64,000 nt of DNA from Ascoidea asiatica (Eukaryota; Ascomycota; Saccharomycetes; Ascoideales; Ascoideaceae): positions 1,106,432 through 1,170,431 of the forward strand of contig BCKQ01000001.1 of NCBI GenBank assembly GCA_001600695.1, given 5' to 3'. Made by a program: the position numbers and the translations under genes. Under the pieces are notes generated by a model that was not told the DNA's origin, ran no database searches, and saw only the letters and a list, made by a program, of their open reading frames with translations. Positions 40,768-50,248 of the stretch are shown piece by piece. The first letter of the stretch is position 1; each line of letters begins with the position of its first letter.

Positions 40768-40773
40768 CACGTG
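40768..40773. promoter_or_regulatory. CACGTG E-box
   Basis: CACGTG within ACACGTGAGTA at the edge of the GC-rich island; the extended CACGTGAGTA is repeated exactly at 46552-46561. Confidence 0.4.
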
Positions 40774-41558
40774 AGTATTTTACTTTTTTGTAATTATGTA
40801 ATATCAGCTGACTTGGACCAGGGACACATAACCACTGGGTTTCCGCGGTTTTTTCTGTTGTGTTTCCTTCTGTTTCCGTGCATTCCGACTAAGTCACGCT
40901 TCATCTGCGGGCCCGAGGTCTGAGGCAGGGGCTGACCGGCAGAACCGGGACTTTCTTGGTTTTTCTGGGCTACTTTGGGCCAGCCGGGACAGCAGGACTC
41001 AAGAAGCAGGGCAGAAAAGTATATGGGACGCGCCGTCCTGGATTCAGTCTGCAACCCTTTTAGGTTGGCTGAACACAGAACAAGAACAAAACAAGGTCAA
41101 AACAAGGGCAAAAAAAAAGAAAGAATCCTGCAAATCTGTTTACAATGATTGAGTATTTTAATAAAAGCTCATTTTTTAATTCTATTTCTATTCTGTTTCT
41201 ACTGTTGCTTGTAAAACAGTTTTCTTTAACCGGTTATTTTTTAGATTTTAAACTTTTTCTGTAAAACAAGCTTTTCTAGAATAAGTTTTCCTTTTTATTT
41301 GACCTAATTATTTTATTATCTCAAATCTAAGATACTGTTACTCTTAGCACTGATAGATATCATGTCATTCAAAAATCATCATCCTATCTAAACTAGCATT
41401 TTGAATTTAATCACCCTTTGAAATTTACCTTTTTTCCCTCTAAAATGTTTCAATCATTCATGATCTCAGTTTGTATCCTAGGTTTTTGGGTACCTAAATA
41501 AAAATGAATCAAAGATATATCATTTTTCGACCTTTGTTTTTTGAAAATAATTTGACCA

Positions 41559-41566
41559 TATAAATA
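41559..41566 (+). promoter_or_regulatory. TATA box of the candidate microprotein gene
   Basis: TATAAATA 240 bases before the ATG at 41799, followed by a 17-base poly-T run (41604-41620) and an A-rich leader without intervening ATG in good context. This arrangement looks like an ordinary yeast promoter directed rightward. Confidence 0.4.
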
Positions 41567-41798
41567 TAGCTCTTTTTCATCTATTTCATATGATTTTATT
41601 ATCTTTTTTTTTTTTTTTTTCATCTTTTCATCTTTTTCAATAAGGAAAACTATTTACAAGCATAATCATATATATATCACAATAAAAATAGATTTTATAA
41701 AAATTCTTTAAAAATCAAACATCTTAAAAGAATACATCTTATAATCATATACCTTTAATACACTCAAATAAATCTTAATTTATTATTATACATTTAAA

Positions 41799-41903
41799 AT
41801 GACTTATTTATTTTTAATTATAGCTTTCTTCATTTTATGTGTGTTTTCCAATGTTCATTATCAAACAATAGCTGCTCATAGATATATTCTTCCAGATTTA
41901 TAA
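41799..41903 (+). CDS. candidate 34-residue membrane microprotein
   Basis: A 34-codon frame from ATG (41799) to TAA (41903), too short for usual ORF cut-offs. The product has one hydrophobic segment (about residues 3-17, YLFLIIAFFILCVFS) and then a polar C terminus ending HRYILPDL. It sits behind a TATA box, poly-T run and A-rich leader with the AAAATGA start context, which is like real genes here. No other gene occupies this stretch between the GYF gene and VHR1. I do not recognise the protein. It could be a tail-anchored or small ER/mitochondrial subunit, or a chance frame. Confidence 0.4.
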   Translation: MTYLFLIIAFFILCVFSNVHYQTIAAHRYILPDL

Positions 41904-41970
41904 TTAATAATTAATAATTAATAATTAATAATTAATAATTAATAATTAATAATTAATAATCAATAATTAA
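41901..41970. repeat. TAATTAA heptamer tandem repeat
   Basis: About nine head-to-tail copies of the 7-base unit TAATTAA (one or two degenerate) starting at the stop codon of the 41799 frame. Confidence 0.92.
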
Positions 41971-42205
41971 GAATAATTAATGCTATCACGATTAATGAAT
42001 TAATATATCCTGCTATATCCTATTATATACCATATTATGAATCCCATTATGTATATATTCTGCTAAATGTCTCTCACTTCCTTAATGATCAAAAACTATT
42101 CCTAATCTAATAATCATATCCACTCACATCAATTGTTTAAATTTTCTTATTTTTTTTTTTTTTTGGTTTCTTCTGGTTTTTTGCTTGCTAATATCCAATG
42201 TTCAA

Positions 42206-45200
42206 TTATAATAATGGTTGAAAATGTGGTCTAACATATCTTCTATTTCTATCCTTTTCCCCATATATAAACCCATTTCCAATATTTCCTAAATTCCCTA
42301 AATTATTCATATTATTTATATTTCCCATATTTCTTTTATTTTTCATACTTTGAATATATATATTATCATTTATACTTTGATTTGGAATTTCTTCCATATT
42401 ATAATCATATCTATCATATCTATTAAATGAATGTAATTCACTTATACTTGTATATGGGTTCTTTCTTTCAATATCATTACTAATATTATTACTAATATTA
42501 CCATATATATGACTATTACTATTACTATTCATACCATTAAAATTATTATTTTTGTTACTTTCGCTGCATTCACTTTGTTCCATATTTACATCTTCTTCCT
42601 TATTATTATCATCACTATTATTGAAATCACCAATATTTTTATTACTATCAAATATAATTAATTCTAATTCAATTTCATCTCTTCTTTCAAATATTTTAAC
42701 AATATCATAATCATCTTTTAAATATCTAACCTTTTTACAATCTTCTTTGAAATCTTTATCTTGCAAATCTTTTATCATTATAACTCGATTTTTATCATCA
42801 TTCACTGGTATATTAAATGCACTTGTTCCATTATTAATTAATTCTAAATATGTAGGAGGTACTGAATTATTTCCTTGAAAACTAAAATAAATAATTTTAT
42901 CATCAAATCTTATACTAACAATTTTACTATCTGGTCTTTTTAATGTACTTAATGTTGTTGCTAAACTTGTTATTTCTTTATTTTGTTCATTATTACTATT
43001 ATTATTATGATTGCTTGAATTAGATTCATTTCTTTTCATAATCTCACTAATACGACTTCTACCACTATTATTCCTATTACTATTACCATTCTTATCATCA
43101 AAATTACTATAATAATTACTGATATTAATACCGTTATTGTTAGTATGATTGTTATTATTATGAGAATAGCCTCTAGAAGTCATATTATTTGAAATTAATG
43201 GAAAATCCCTAATTAAAATTTCATGAAATATTTCACTCAAGGGTTTTAAGATTGAATCAAATCCAAAATCTTTTATACTTGAACCAATCATTAGATATAA
43301 TGAATTTGCTGCAATTTTATCTTCTAATAATTGAATATCTGGAGATTTATCTAATGTTTTTAAAATTTTGGATAAATTAAAATCATTTGTTAATTTTAAC
43401 CTAATATATTCAATTGATGATAATTTGATATTGATAAAATTTTTTTCAATAACAATTGAAATAATTATTGGAATTATAAATTTTCCAATAAATTTTAAAT
43501 TTTCATTTTCATTCAAACTTGAATTATCTATATCTAAATCATTTTTATTAAAATTTCTTACACATTCATTTAAAGTTTTTGATTTTTGAAATAAAGTTAA
43601 TAATTGAGTTTGTGCCATAGTAGCAGTTAAAGATATTTTCCCAGCGATTTCTAAAGAAGAAATTGAAGGTAATTTAATTTCTGATTTATTTTTTTGAACA
43701 TTATTTATGTTATTGATATGATTCATTTGACTTATTTGATTTATAGGATTTATATGATTCAATGAATTGAAATGGTTAATATGATTGACTTGATTGGTAG
43801 CTGAAATTGTTGTAATTTTTGTTGTACTTGTTGTTTTGATTTCATTATTTAACTGATTACCTTTTCTACTTTTACTTTGATTAATATCTTGATCTTGAAT
43901 TTCATTACGATCATCATTATTGTTGGTGATATTATTAGTATTATTTATAGTTCTGGTTTTGGTAGTTTTAACTTGAGATTTAATTTTAGTTGTAATTATT
44001 GGATTATTTAAATCGGGATTAATTATTGAGGAAATCGTAAGGTTTGATTTATCATTATCTGATAATTTCTTTCTTTTATTGTAATTATTATTGTTACTAT
44101 GTATCGTATTACTGCTAATATCATTTTCATCATCATCATCATTACTATTATCATTACTATTATTATTACTATTAGTAGTGGTGGTAGTAGTAATAGTGGT
44201 ATTGTGATTATTATTATTATCCTTTTCATTAGTTGAAGTATCAAAATAATCATTTGAAGACGATAAATCAGTAATTTTTGTGAATTCATTCAAAATATTT
44301 AGATTCAAATTCGAAATTGAGTTTGGATTTAATAAGTTGCTGTTTAAGTTATTACCATTGTTATTATTGATACTACTGATATTATTATTATTGTTATTAT
44401 TATTATTATTACTATAGTTAAAGTTATAATATTTTGGTTTTTCAATTTCATTTTGATTATTAATGGTTAGGAATTTTGAACCTAGATTCTGATCGAAATT
44501 ATTAACGCTATTAATATTATTAAAGTGATTGAAATTAGTATTAATAGTATTGGGAATATTAGCTAAAAGTAAAGGATTTATGGGACTATTCAATAAAAAA
44601 TCATTTGAATGACTATTATTTAGATTATTACTTAAATTATTATTTAGGTTGGGATTTAAATTCGGATTTGAATTGGTATTTAAATTAGGATTTAGGTTGG
44701 AATTTAGGTTGTTATTGAAATTAGAATTGATGTGATCATTATTATTTAAAATTGAGTCATTACCATAAGTTGGATTCAAACTTAAGAAAGACTTGGTAAT
44801 ATTTTTCAGTCGATGCCTATGCTTATGACGACGCTGATTGTTGTTACTATTATTATTATCATTGTTATAGGGAATAGATTTGAATTTTTTGAATTTTGAG
44901 TTATCATCACCTTCTAATAAAATGAAATTATTTTCAGATATATTTTCATTAATATGCTCATGGAAATTTTCATGTATGTTTTCATGGATATTTTTATTAA
45001 TATTATTACAAATGTTTCGGTTTATATGTACATTAATATTTTCATCGATATTATTATTATTATTATTACTATTATTATTATTGTTATTATTATGGTTATC
45101 AGGTGGAATATCATTATGAATATTATTCTGAATATTATGATGGATGCCATTATGAATATTATTATGAATATTACTGTGAATTTCATTATGTATATTATTT

Positions 45201-45661
45201 ATGATTTCATTATTATTAAGAGTATTGAAATGAGTATTGATATTGAATTGATCATCAAAAGAAAAAGATAATTTTCTCTTATTTTTTGAACTTCTTTTTC
45301 TATTTCTTCTAACTGATTGAATTGCAGCCCTTACTAATTTATCGAAATCATTTAGATGAGATTCATTATAATTAAATTCAATTCTTAAAGTATTTGCAAC
45401 TTTGCTAATTTCTTCATCTTGTTCACTTGCTTTTTTTGAAGATAAATCTAGAGCGTCTATTAGCTCTAATCGTCTTGCAGAAAATTTTTTCCAAGATCTA
45501 TCATCATTGAAGTTCAACTTATCTCTTATTTTCTTAGTTACTCCTGTAGAATTATTTGAAGTTGAAGATGAAGAAGTTGAATTGGAAGAGGATGTTAATG
45601 GCAAAGAAGTAGATTGATTGATTGATGAAAAACTTATGTTAGGATTATTAAGATTGTTCAT
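42206..45661 (-). CDS. VHR1: Vhr1/Vhr2-family transcription factor
   Basis: Nuclear transcriptional activator; in S. cerevisiae Vhr1 mediates induction of the biotin transporter VHT1 and BIO5 at low biotin. The conserved N-terminal Vhr1 domain is seen at about residues 38-135: TGVTKKIRDKLNF, WKKFSARRLELIDALDLSSK, EQDEEI, FDKLVRAAIQSVRRNRKRS. The rest of the 1151-residue protein is dominated by Asn-rich low complexity, including repeated NIHNNIHNGIH-type units at about 155-190. A better-conserved helical stretch lies at about 675-850. It is much longer than the S. cerevisiae protein through Asn expansions. Its upstream region (45662-47182) carries repeated TGATTCA words and a CACGTG box. The symbol denotes the family; VHR1 and VHR2 cannot be separated here. 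Confidence 0.88.
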   Translation of the reverse strand: MNNLNNPNISFSSINQSTSLPLTSSSNSTSSSSTSNNSTGVTKKIRDKLNFNDDRSWKKFSARRLELIDALDLSSKKASEQDEEISKVANTLRIEFNYNESHLNDFDKLVRAAIQSVRRNRKRSSKNKRKLSFSFDDQFNINTHFNTLNNNEIINNIHNEIHSNIHNNIHNGIHHNIQNNIHNDIPPDNHNNNNNNNSNNNNNNIDENINVHINRNICNNINKNIHENIHENFHEHINENISENNFILLEGDDNSKFKKFKSIPYNNDNNNSNNNQRRHKHRHRLKNITKSFLSLNPTYGNDSILNNNDHINSNFNNNLNSNLNPNLNTNSNPNLNPNLNNNLSNNLNNSHSNDFLLNSPINPLLLANIPNTINTNFNHFNNINSVNNFDQNLGSKFLTINNQNEIEKPKYYNFNYSNNNNNNNNNNISSINNNNGNNLNSNLLNPNSISNLNLNILNEFTKITDLSSSNDYFDTSTNEKDNNNNHNTTITTTTTTNSNNNSNDNSNDDDDENDISSNTIHSNNNNYNKRKKLSDNDKSNLTISSIINPDLNNPIITTKIKSQVKTTKTRTINNTNNITNNNDDRNEIQDQDINQSKSRKGNQLNNEIKTTSTTKITTISATNQVNHINHFNSLNHINPINQISQMNHINNINNVQKNKSEIKLPSISSLEIAGKISLTATMAQTQLLTLFQKSKTLNECVRNFNKNDLDIDNSSLNENENLKFIGKFIIPIIISIVIEKNFINIKLSSIEYIRLKLTNDFNLSKILKTLDKSPDIQLLEDKIAANSLYLMIGSSIKDFGFDSILKPLSEIFHEILIRDFPLISNNMTSRGYSHNNNNHTNNNGINISNYYSNFDDKNGNSNRNNSGRSRISEIMKRNESNSSNHNNNSNNEQNKEITSLATTLSTLKRPDSKIVSIRFDDKIIYFSFQGNNSVPPTYLELINNGTSAFNIPVNDDKNRVIMIKDLQDKDFKEDCKKVRYLKDDYDIVKIFERRDEIELELIIFDSNKNIGDFNNSDDNNKEEDVNMEQSECSESNKNNNFNGMNSNSNSHIYGNISNNISNDIERKNPYTSISELHSFNRYDRYDYNMEEIPNQSINDNIYIQSMKNKRNMGNINNMNNLGNLGNIGNGFIYGEKDRNRRYVRPHFQPLL

Positions 45662-46230
45662 TTTGAGATTGAAATTTAAGTAAAAATTATGATTATTTTT
45701 CTATTCATTTAAAAAGGCGTTTGATTATTTTGTTACCCCCAGCACTTTAGTTTTGATTATACTGTTATTTGATCTGATTAGATATGATATGTTATGCTAT
45801 CAAAATAAACTAAAAAATATTAAAACAATATCAGAAAATCTAAAAAGAAATGAAAATACTAAGATGAAATTATTCAAACTTATTGCCCAATTTTTAGTAA
45901 AATCTCATCTGGCGGTTAGTCAAGGTATTAAATATCAGAGACTTCAAATACATCAAATATGTTTCTTAGTCACAATCAAGACTAGGAATCGGACGTTTCA
46001 GTAAGTTGAATCCTAATGACTCCATTTCCTCCGCTTTTCTGTTGGCCATAGGTAAATTGAGATCCGATTATGGATTTGACTATGGATTTGAACAGTATAA
46101 ATCTGACTTTGATTCACACTTCAAATAATTAGTAAGTCTGCCCGCCCAAAAGGAATTTCTCGTCCCAACACTTAAATGACTGCATGCTGGGACAAGTTTT
46201 GACTCACTTCTAATTTTGCCGGGTGACTAT

Positions 46231-46394
46231 GGATGATTCAGAGCCGCCCCACCTCTTTTTTCTGCATCTGTTCCGAAATTCTCCCAAGTAGTCGCAGATG
46301 ATTCTCTAGATGACTCTCCTGTCAAAAAATCCACTGCTGTGGGTTATTGATTTTGGATAAATCAGGATCTTTGTGGATGATTCAGGATGATTCA
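46231..46394. repeat. three GGATGATTCA direct repeats
   Basis: Exact decamers at 46231-46240, 46375-46384 and 46385-46394 (the last two head to tail), with related GATGATTC nearby and TGACTCA at 46200. Candidate bZIP-type or Vhr-type regulatory repeats upstream of VHR1. Confidence 0.5.
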
Positions 46395-46551
46395 TGGAAT
46401 TATCCAAACCCAGCGCAGAGGGACTCCAAGACGAAGCTCTACCGTAGTTTACAAAGTTCAACAAAAAATGACGAATCACCAATATCCAGCCAGTCGCCTA
46501 ATGTCACATTGAAACATACAGTTTAAAAGTGGTAAATAGCTTTAAAATTAG

Positions 46552-46557
46552 CACGTG
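46552..46557. promoter_or_regulatory. CACGTG E-box
   Basis: CACGTG within GCACGTGAGTA, identical over ten bases to the copy at 40768. It lies 890 bases upstream of VHR1. Confidence 0.35.
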
Positions 46558-47182
46558 AGTACATCAATTTCTTTCCGACTTTCCGACTTTGAGATTTAAA
46601 TTTTCACTTGCCAGTAAACTTTTGATTAAAGTTCCCTGCATAATCTAGTAACTATTTTACTTTGATTAAAATTATTCCCGAGGTCTTTCGCATTGTAGTC
46701 AGTTTGTTTATATTGAACATGCTTTCCTAGTCGAGGTTCTAATATTGAAATAAATTCACTTACGAAGAGAAGAAAATAATACTATATATTATAGTACGAC
46801 TTTAACTTTTGAAAACCATATTATAAAGCTTAAAGCGTCTATAATCAATAAATGAAAAAAAAAATTTGAAAATATTGATACAATCAAAAATAAAAGATTA
46901 AAGAAAATTGATAAAATGAATGCAATAAAAATATTGTAAACAGGAATGGAGTTGAAAAAAATATAAAAGGAAAATTATTTAAATTAATTTGGAAAATGTA
47001 ATTGAACTTATTATAAATCTTTTGAAGAATAAAGTTAAAAGGAAAAAGTTGTTTGAATGCATTAATTAATAATCATTTCAAATGCATATCATCAGAATGA
47101 AGTTAAATAACATATCAACGATTAGTTGATCTGTCAGTAAAAAGAAAAAAAGTTGAAAAGAAATCGGAGATAAATCTTTTTC

Positions 47183-49095
47183 TTATTTCTTAGATTGAGA
47201 TGATTTCAATTCACTTAGTTTTTCTAGTCGAGCCATATTTCTAGCATCTCTGATGGCTTTTTCTTTAGCCATTCTTTTATTTGCCCAATCTCTTAATTTT
47301 TCACCATTTTTATAAACATATAAAGGGAATGGAATACCTAATGCAAATCCAATAAATGAAAAAATAGTACAACCCCAGCCATATCCGATATCATCGAACA
47401 TAATTGGTGCAAATAATGGAAATCCAAATCCAAATAAGGATCTAAAAGCAGCTAATGATGAAGCTGCAAATCTTGGACTCATATCAATTAAATAATTTTG
47501 AATACATTGAAACATACCAATAATTGCAAATGTAAAAAATGCCGAGGAAATTGCTGGTACAATCCAATGAACTTTTTTATCTGCTGTCCAACCAAATACT
47601 AATAAAGCTGCAGGTGCTATAATTCCAGATAAATAAAGATATTGTAGTCTAAATTCAGGTTTGCCAACACCATTATTCAATGCACAATTTTTATTATAAC
47701 CATTGTCAATAATTTTTGTCCAAATTATTATTCCAGCAATATATCCAATACCTAATGGAATATACATTAAACCTTGAATTCCAGTATTAAAACCATAATT
47801 TGATCCATAAACCTGAGGAAATGTTGTAACCAAAATATATAATAAACCATATAAAACTGCCATAAATGAGCCTAAACCAAAAACCATTGGATGAGTAAAT
47901 AATAGTTTCAATGGTCTAGAAATGTTAACATAAAATTTACCAAATACAGTTTCCCCATCAGCAATATCATAAATTGTAATTAAATTTTGATTTCCAGTTT
48001 CCTTTCTTAATTTTGCAGCTTTTTTTCTTAATAATGTTGGAGTATAAGATTCTTTATAAATAAAGGTACCAGAATTGCAACAACACCATTAATAATTAAT
48101 TGAATCCAAAATACCCATCTCCATTTAAGTTTTTCAACCACAAAACCAGCAATTACAGGACCAATAGCAGGACCTAAAGTTGGACCTAATCCATAAATTG
48201 AAGTCCAAAAATTACGATCCTTATCATTAAATAAATCTCCTAAAACACCAGCACCAATAGTTAATGGAGCTGCACCACCAGCACCTGCAAATAATCTACA
48301 AACAAGTAATTGAGTTGTATTTTGAGATAAAGCACAACCTAAATTAAAGAAAAACATTACCCAAATACCCAGATTTAAAATAATTTTTCTACCATACATT
48401 TCTGAAAATGGAGAAAGTATTAAAGGTGCAAAAGCCCAAGCCAATATAAATATTGAGATAATTAAAGCACTAACAGTTGAACTTGTTATATTAAAATCAA
48501 TTGCAATATCTTCAATACCTGGAGAAATCATTGATGAAGCAATTGGAGAAACAAAAGTATATGCAGAAATTAGAACAATTGTTCTAATTTTCTTAGCTCT
48601 TAGCCAATTTCTTGGAAATTCAGGATCATCATCTCCTTCCCAAGTTATTAATTCAGGATCAAGTTTCTTAAATTCTACACCATCTTTTTTAACATCTAAA
48701 TGAGAATTATCACCAACATTTTCTTCATTCATATTGTTTAATTTGGCTTCATCATCACTATCTTCATCTTCTTCTTCTCCAGTTGAACTTTTTCCATCAC
48801 TATCTAATTTAGTTGAAGATTCTTCATCTTAATTGATAGCCTTTGAAGTTCTATGGGATATAACACTTCTAATAGTCTGTCTTGTTCTTTCTCTGGTAAG
48901 TTCTACAGAAGCTAGATCTGGATTTTTACCATATATACTTTCTAAAGTATATTTTCTCTCCAAAGCATTACTTTCATTATTAATTGTTTTTTCATTCTCA
49001 AGATCTTCAAAATTACGAGGGTTTAAATCTTGCAAAGAAAGACCTCCATTAACAGAAACATCAGTTGAAGAACTAGTTGTTTTTAGGTCTGACAT
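47183..49095 (-). pseudogene. DHA1-type MFS drug/polyamine transporter, broken by a stop and a frameshift
   Basis: Remains of a full-length 12-TM plasma-membrane proton antiporter of the Tpo1/Flr1-like DHA1 group. The cytosolic N terminus runs from ATG 49095 to an in-frame TAA at 48831-48829. The same frame then continues with an acidic linker, then ITWEGDDDPEFPRNW and TM1-6, including motif A-like SEMYGRK and LVCRLFAGAGGAAPL, to about 48060. Near 48055-48062 the frame shifts: one base appears to be missing before KESYTPTLLRKKAAKLRKETG. TM7-12 then read through to the stop at 47183. Everything else is well preserved, including acidic and membrane segments, so the breaks are recent or are sequence errors. 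Translation from ATG 48732 would give only TM1-6. Expected intact length is about 635 residues. Confidence 0.85.
48829..48831 (-). other. in-frame premature stop in the transporter
   Basis: TAA after the ISHRTSKAIN segment; the downstream codons in the same frame encode an acidic DEESSTKLDSDGK linker, as expected for the cytosolic N-terminal region. A single substitution would explain it. Confidence 0.85.
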
Positions 49096-50248
49096 TATTT
49101 AAAATTAGACTTTGAGTTATATACTGGTAACTTTTGAATGTAATTTAAAAATCATTGAAAGTAAAAAAGGTTAAAAAAGAAGGTATAAAGTTCCTTTTAT
49201 ATTTTTCTCATATTTTCACCTAAAAAGCTCTAAGCCTATTTTCTAGAATATTTATCAGCACAAACAATACTATCATTAAATCTACGGTGCATAAAACGTT
49301 TCATAATATTAGAGCCACATTTTTCTAGAATCCAATAACCTTAATAAAATATCGAATTCGACTAGATTCAAACATTTTCAGTTATTTCAGATATATTCAA
49401 ATATTTTCACCTATTTTCCATTATTTTTCAAATAAATATTTTTAATTATGCTGTTATAAACAATAAACGGAAAATAGTCAAGGCTGGAAGGCTATTTTCC
49501 CTGATCAAACGGAACTATTTTTGGACAAAGACCCTGATGCACTTGAATTAAGAGTGTTCAGGCGTCGCGGTTTTCGGGACGTATGCAGCTCTCTCTTCCG
49601 GAAAGGAACTTTTTTGGTTTGTGACACGATTTTTACGACGTTTCTGAGAAATAAAAAAAAAAAGGTGTTTTGGGAAATGTGAAAAAGGTGCCAATCCTAA
49701 AAGAATTGGGTTTTAGCTGATAATCAGAGAACGAGTTGCCAGTAATTGCATTAACAAAATCTTTATTCATTGAAGAGAATTGCCAATTTCATAATAAAAA
49801 GATTTCAGAACTGAGATGTAGAAATTTACCCTGGTGTGCCTTCATCATTCCAATGAAACTAGGATTGTTTTAATTATCAATTCAATTATCTTATCGTGTC
49901 ATTTTGCCCTTTTTCCACTTTAATTTGAACAGAGCCACTTTCAGCTATTCACAATAAGTCTAATCTCACAATTATCTTATCTTACTATCTTTTTTTATTT
50001 TATATGTAAACAGATGTGAACACTAAAAACACTAAACCAAGAACTGAATAACTAAATTTTAAAAATGTAATAACAAAGTACTTGAAAAAAAAAAGAAAGA
50101 AATATCGAAGAAGAAAAACTTATCCAAAATATTTAATTAATTTAGCAGTAATATAGAAATTAAAAAAATTAAAAGAATTAAAAAAAATTTAAAAAAAAAT
50201 TTAAAAAAATATATAAAAAAAAGTTTCTGTATTCAAAAAAAAAATTTA
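49096..50248. other. upstream region of the transporter; 3' flank of the WD40 gene
   Basis: A 1.15-kb gap. It contains AT-rich sequence and a GC-richer island at about 49500-49640 with CGTCGCGG, TATGCAG and TTCCGGAA words. The A-rich 3' flank of the WD40 gene covers 50040-50248. No gene recognised. Confidence 0.55.

Larger units (their letters stand above)
40289..41798. other. upstream region with AATGAATTAA repeats and GC-rich island
   Basis: A gap of 1.5 kb between the GYF gene and the microprotein candidate. It contains AATGAATTAATGAG-type short repeats (40340-40450) and a strong GC-rich island at about 40640-41060. The island holds CCGCGG, the 10-base palindrome GCTCGCGAGC (40691-40700) and CACGTG (40768-40773). 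AT-rich promoter sequence leads to a TATA box at 41559. No gene recognised in the island. Confidence 0.55.
45662..47182. other. VHR1 upstream region with GC-rich island
   Basis: A 1.5-kb gap between the VHR1 start and the 3' end of the broken transporter. The island at about 46010-46460 is GC-richer and contains GGATGATTCA three times (46231, 46375 and 46385 as starts), TGACTCA at 46200-46206 and TGCATGC at 46181. Beyond it lie CACGTG at 46552 and a tandem TTTCCGAC pair at 46572-46587. The rest is AT-rich. No gene recognised. Confidence 0.55.

Noticed and set aside
41595-41625. Poly-T run as a possible RNA polymerase III terminator
   Set aside because: No A/B boxes or foldable RNA precede it; it fits better as a poly(dT) promoter element of the 41799 frame.
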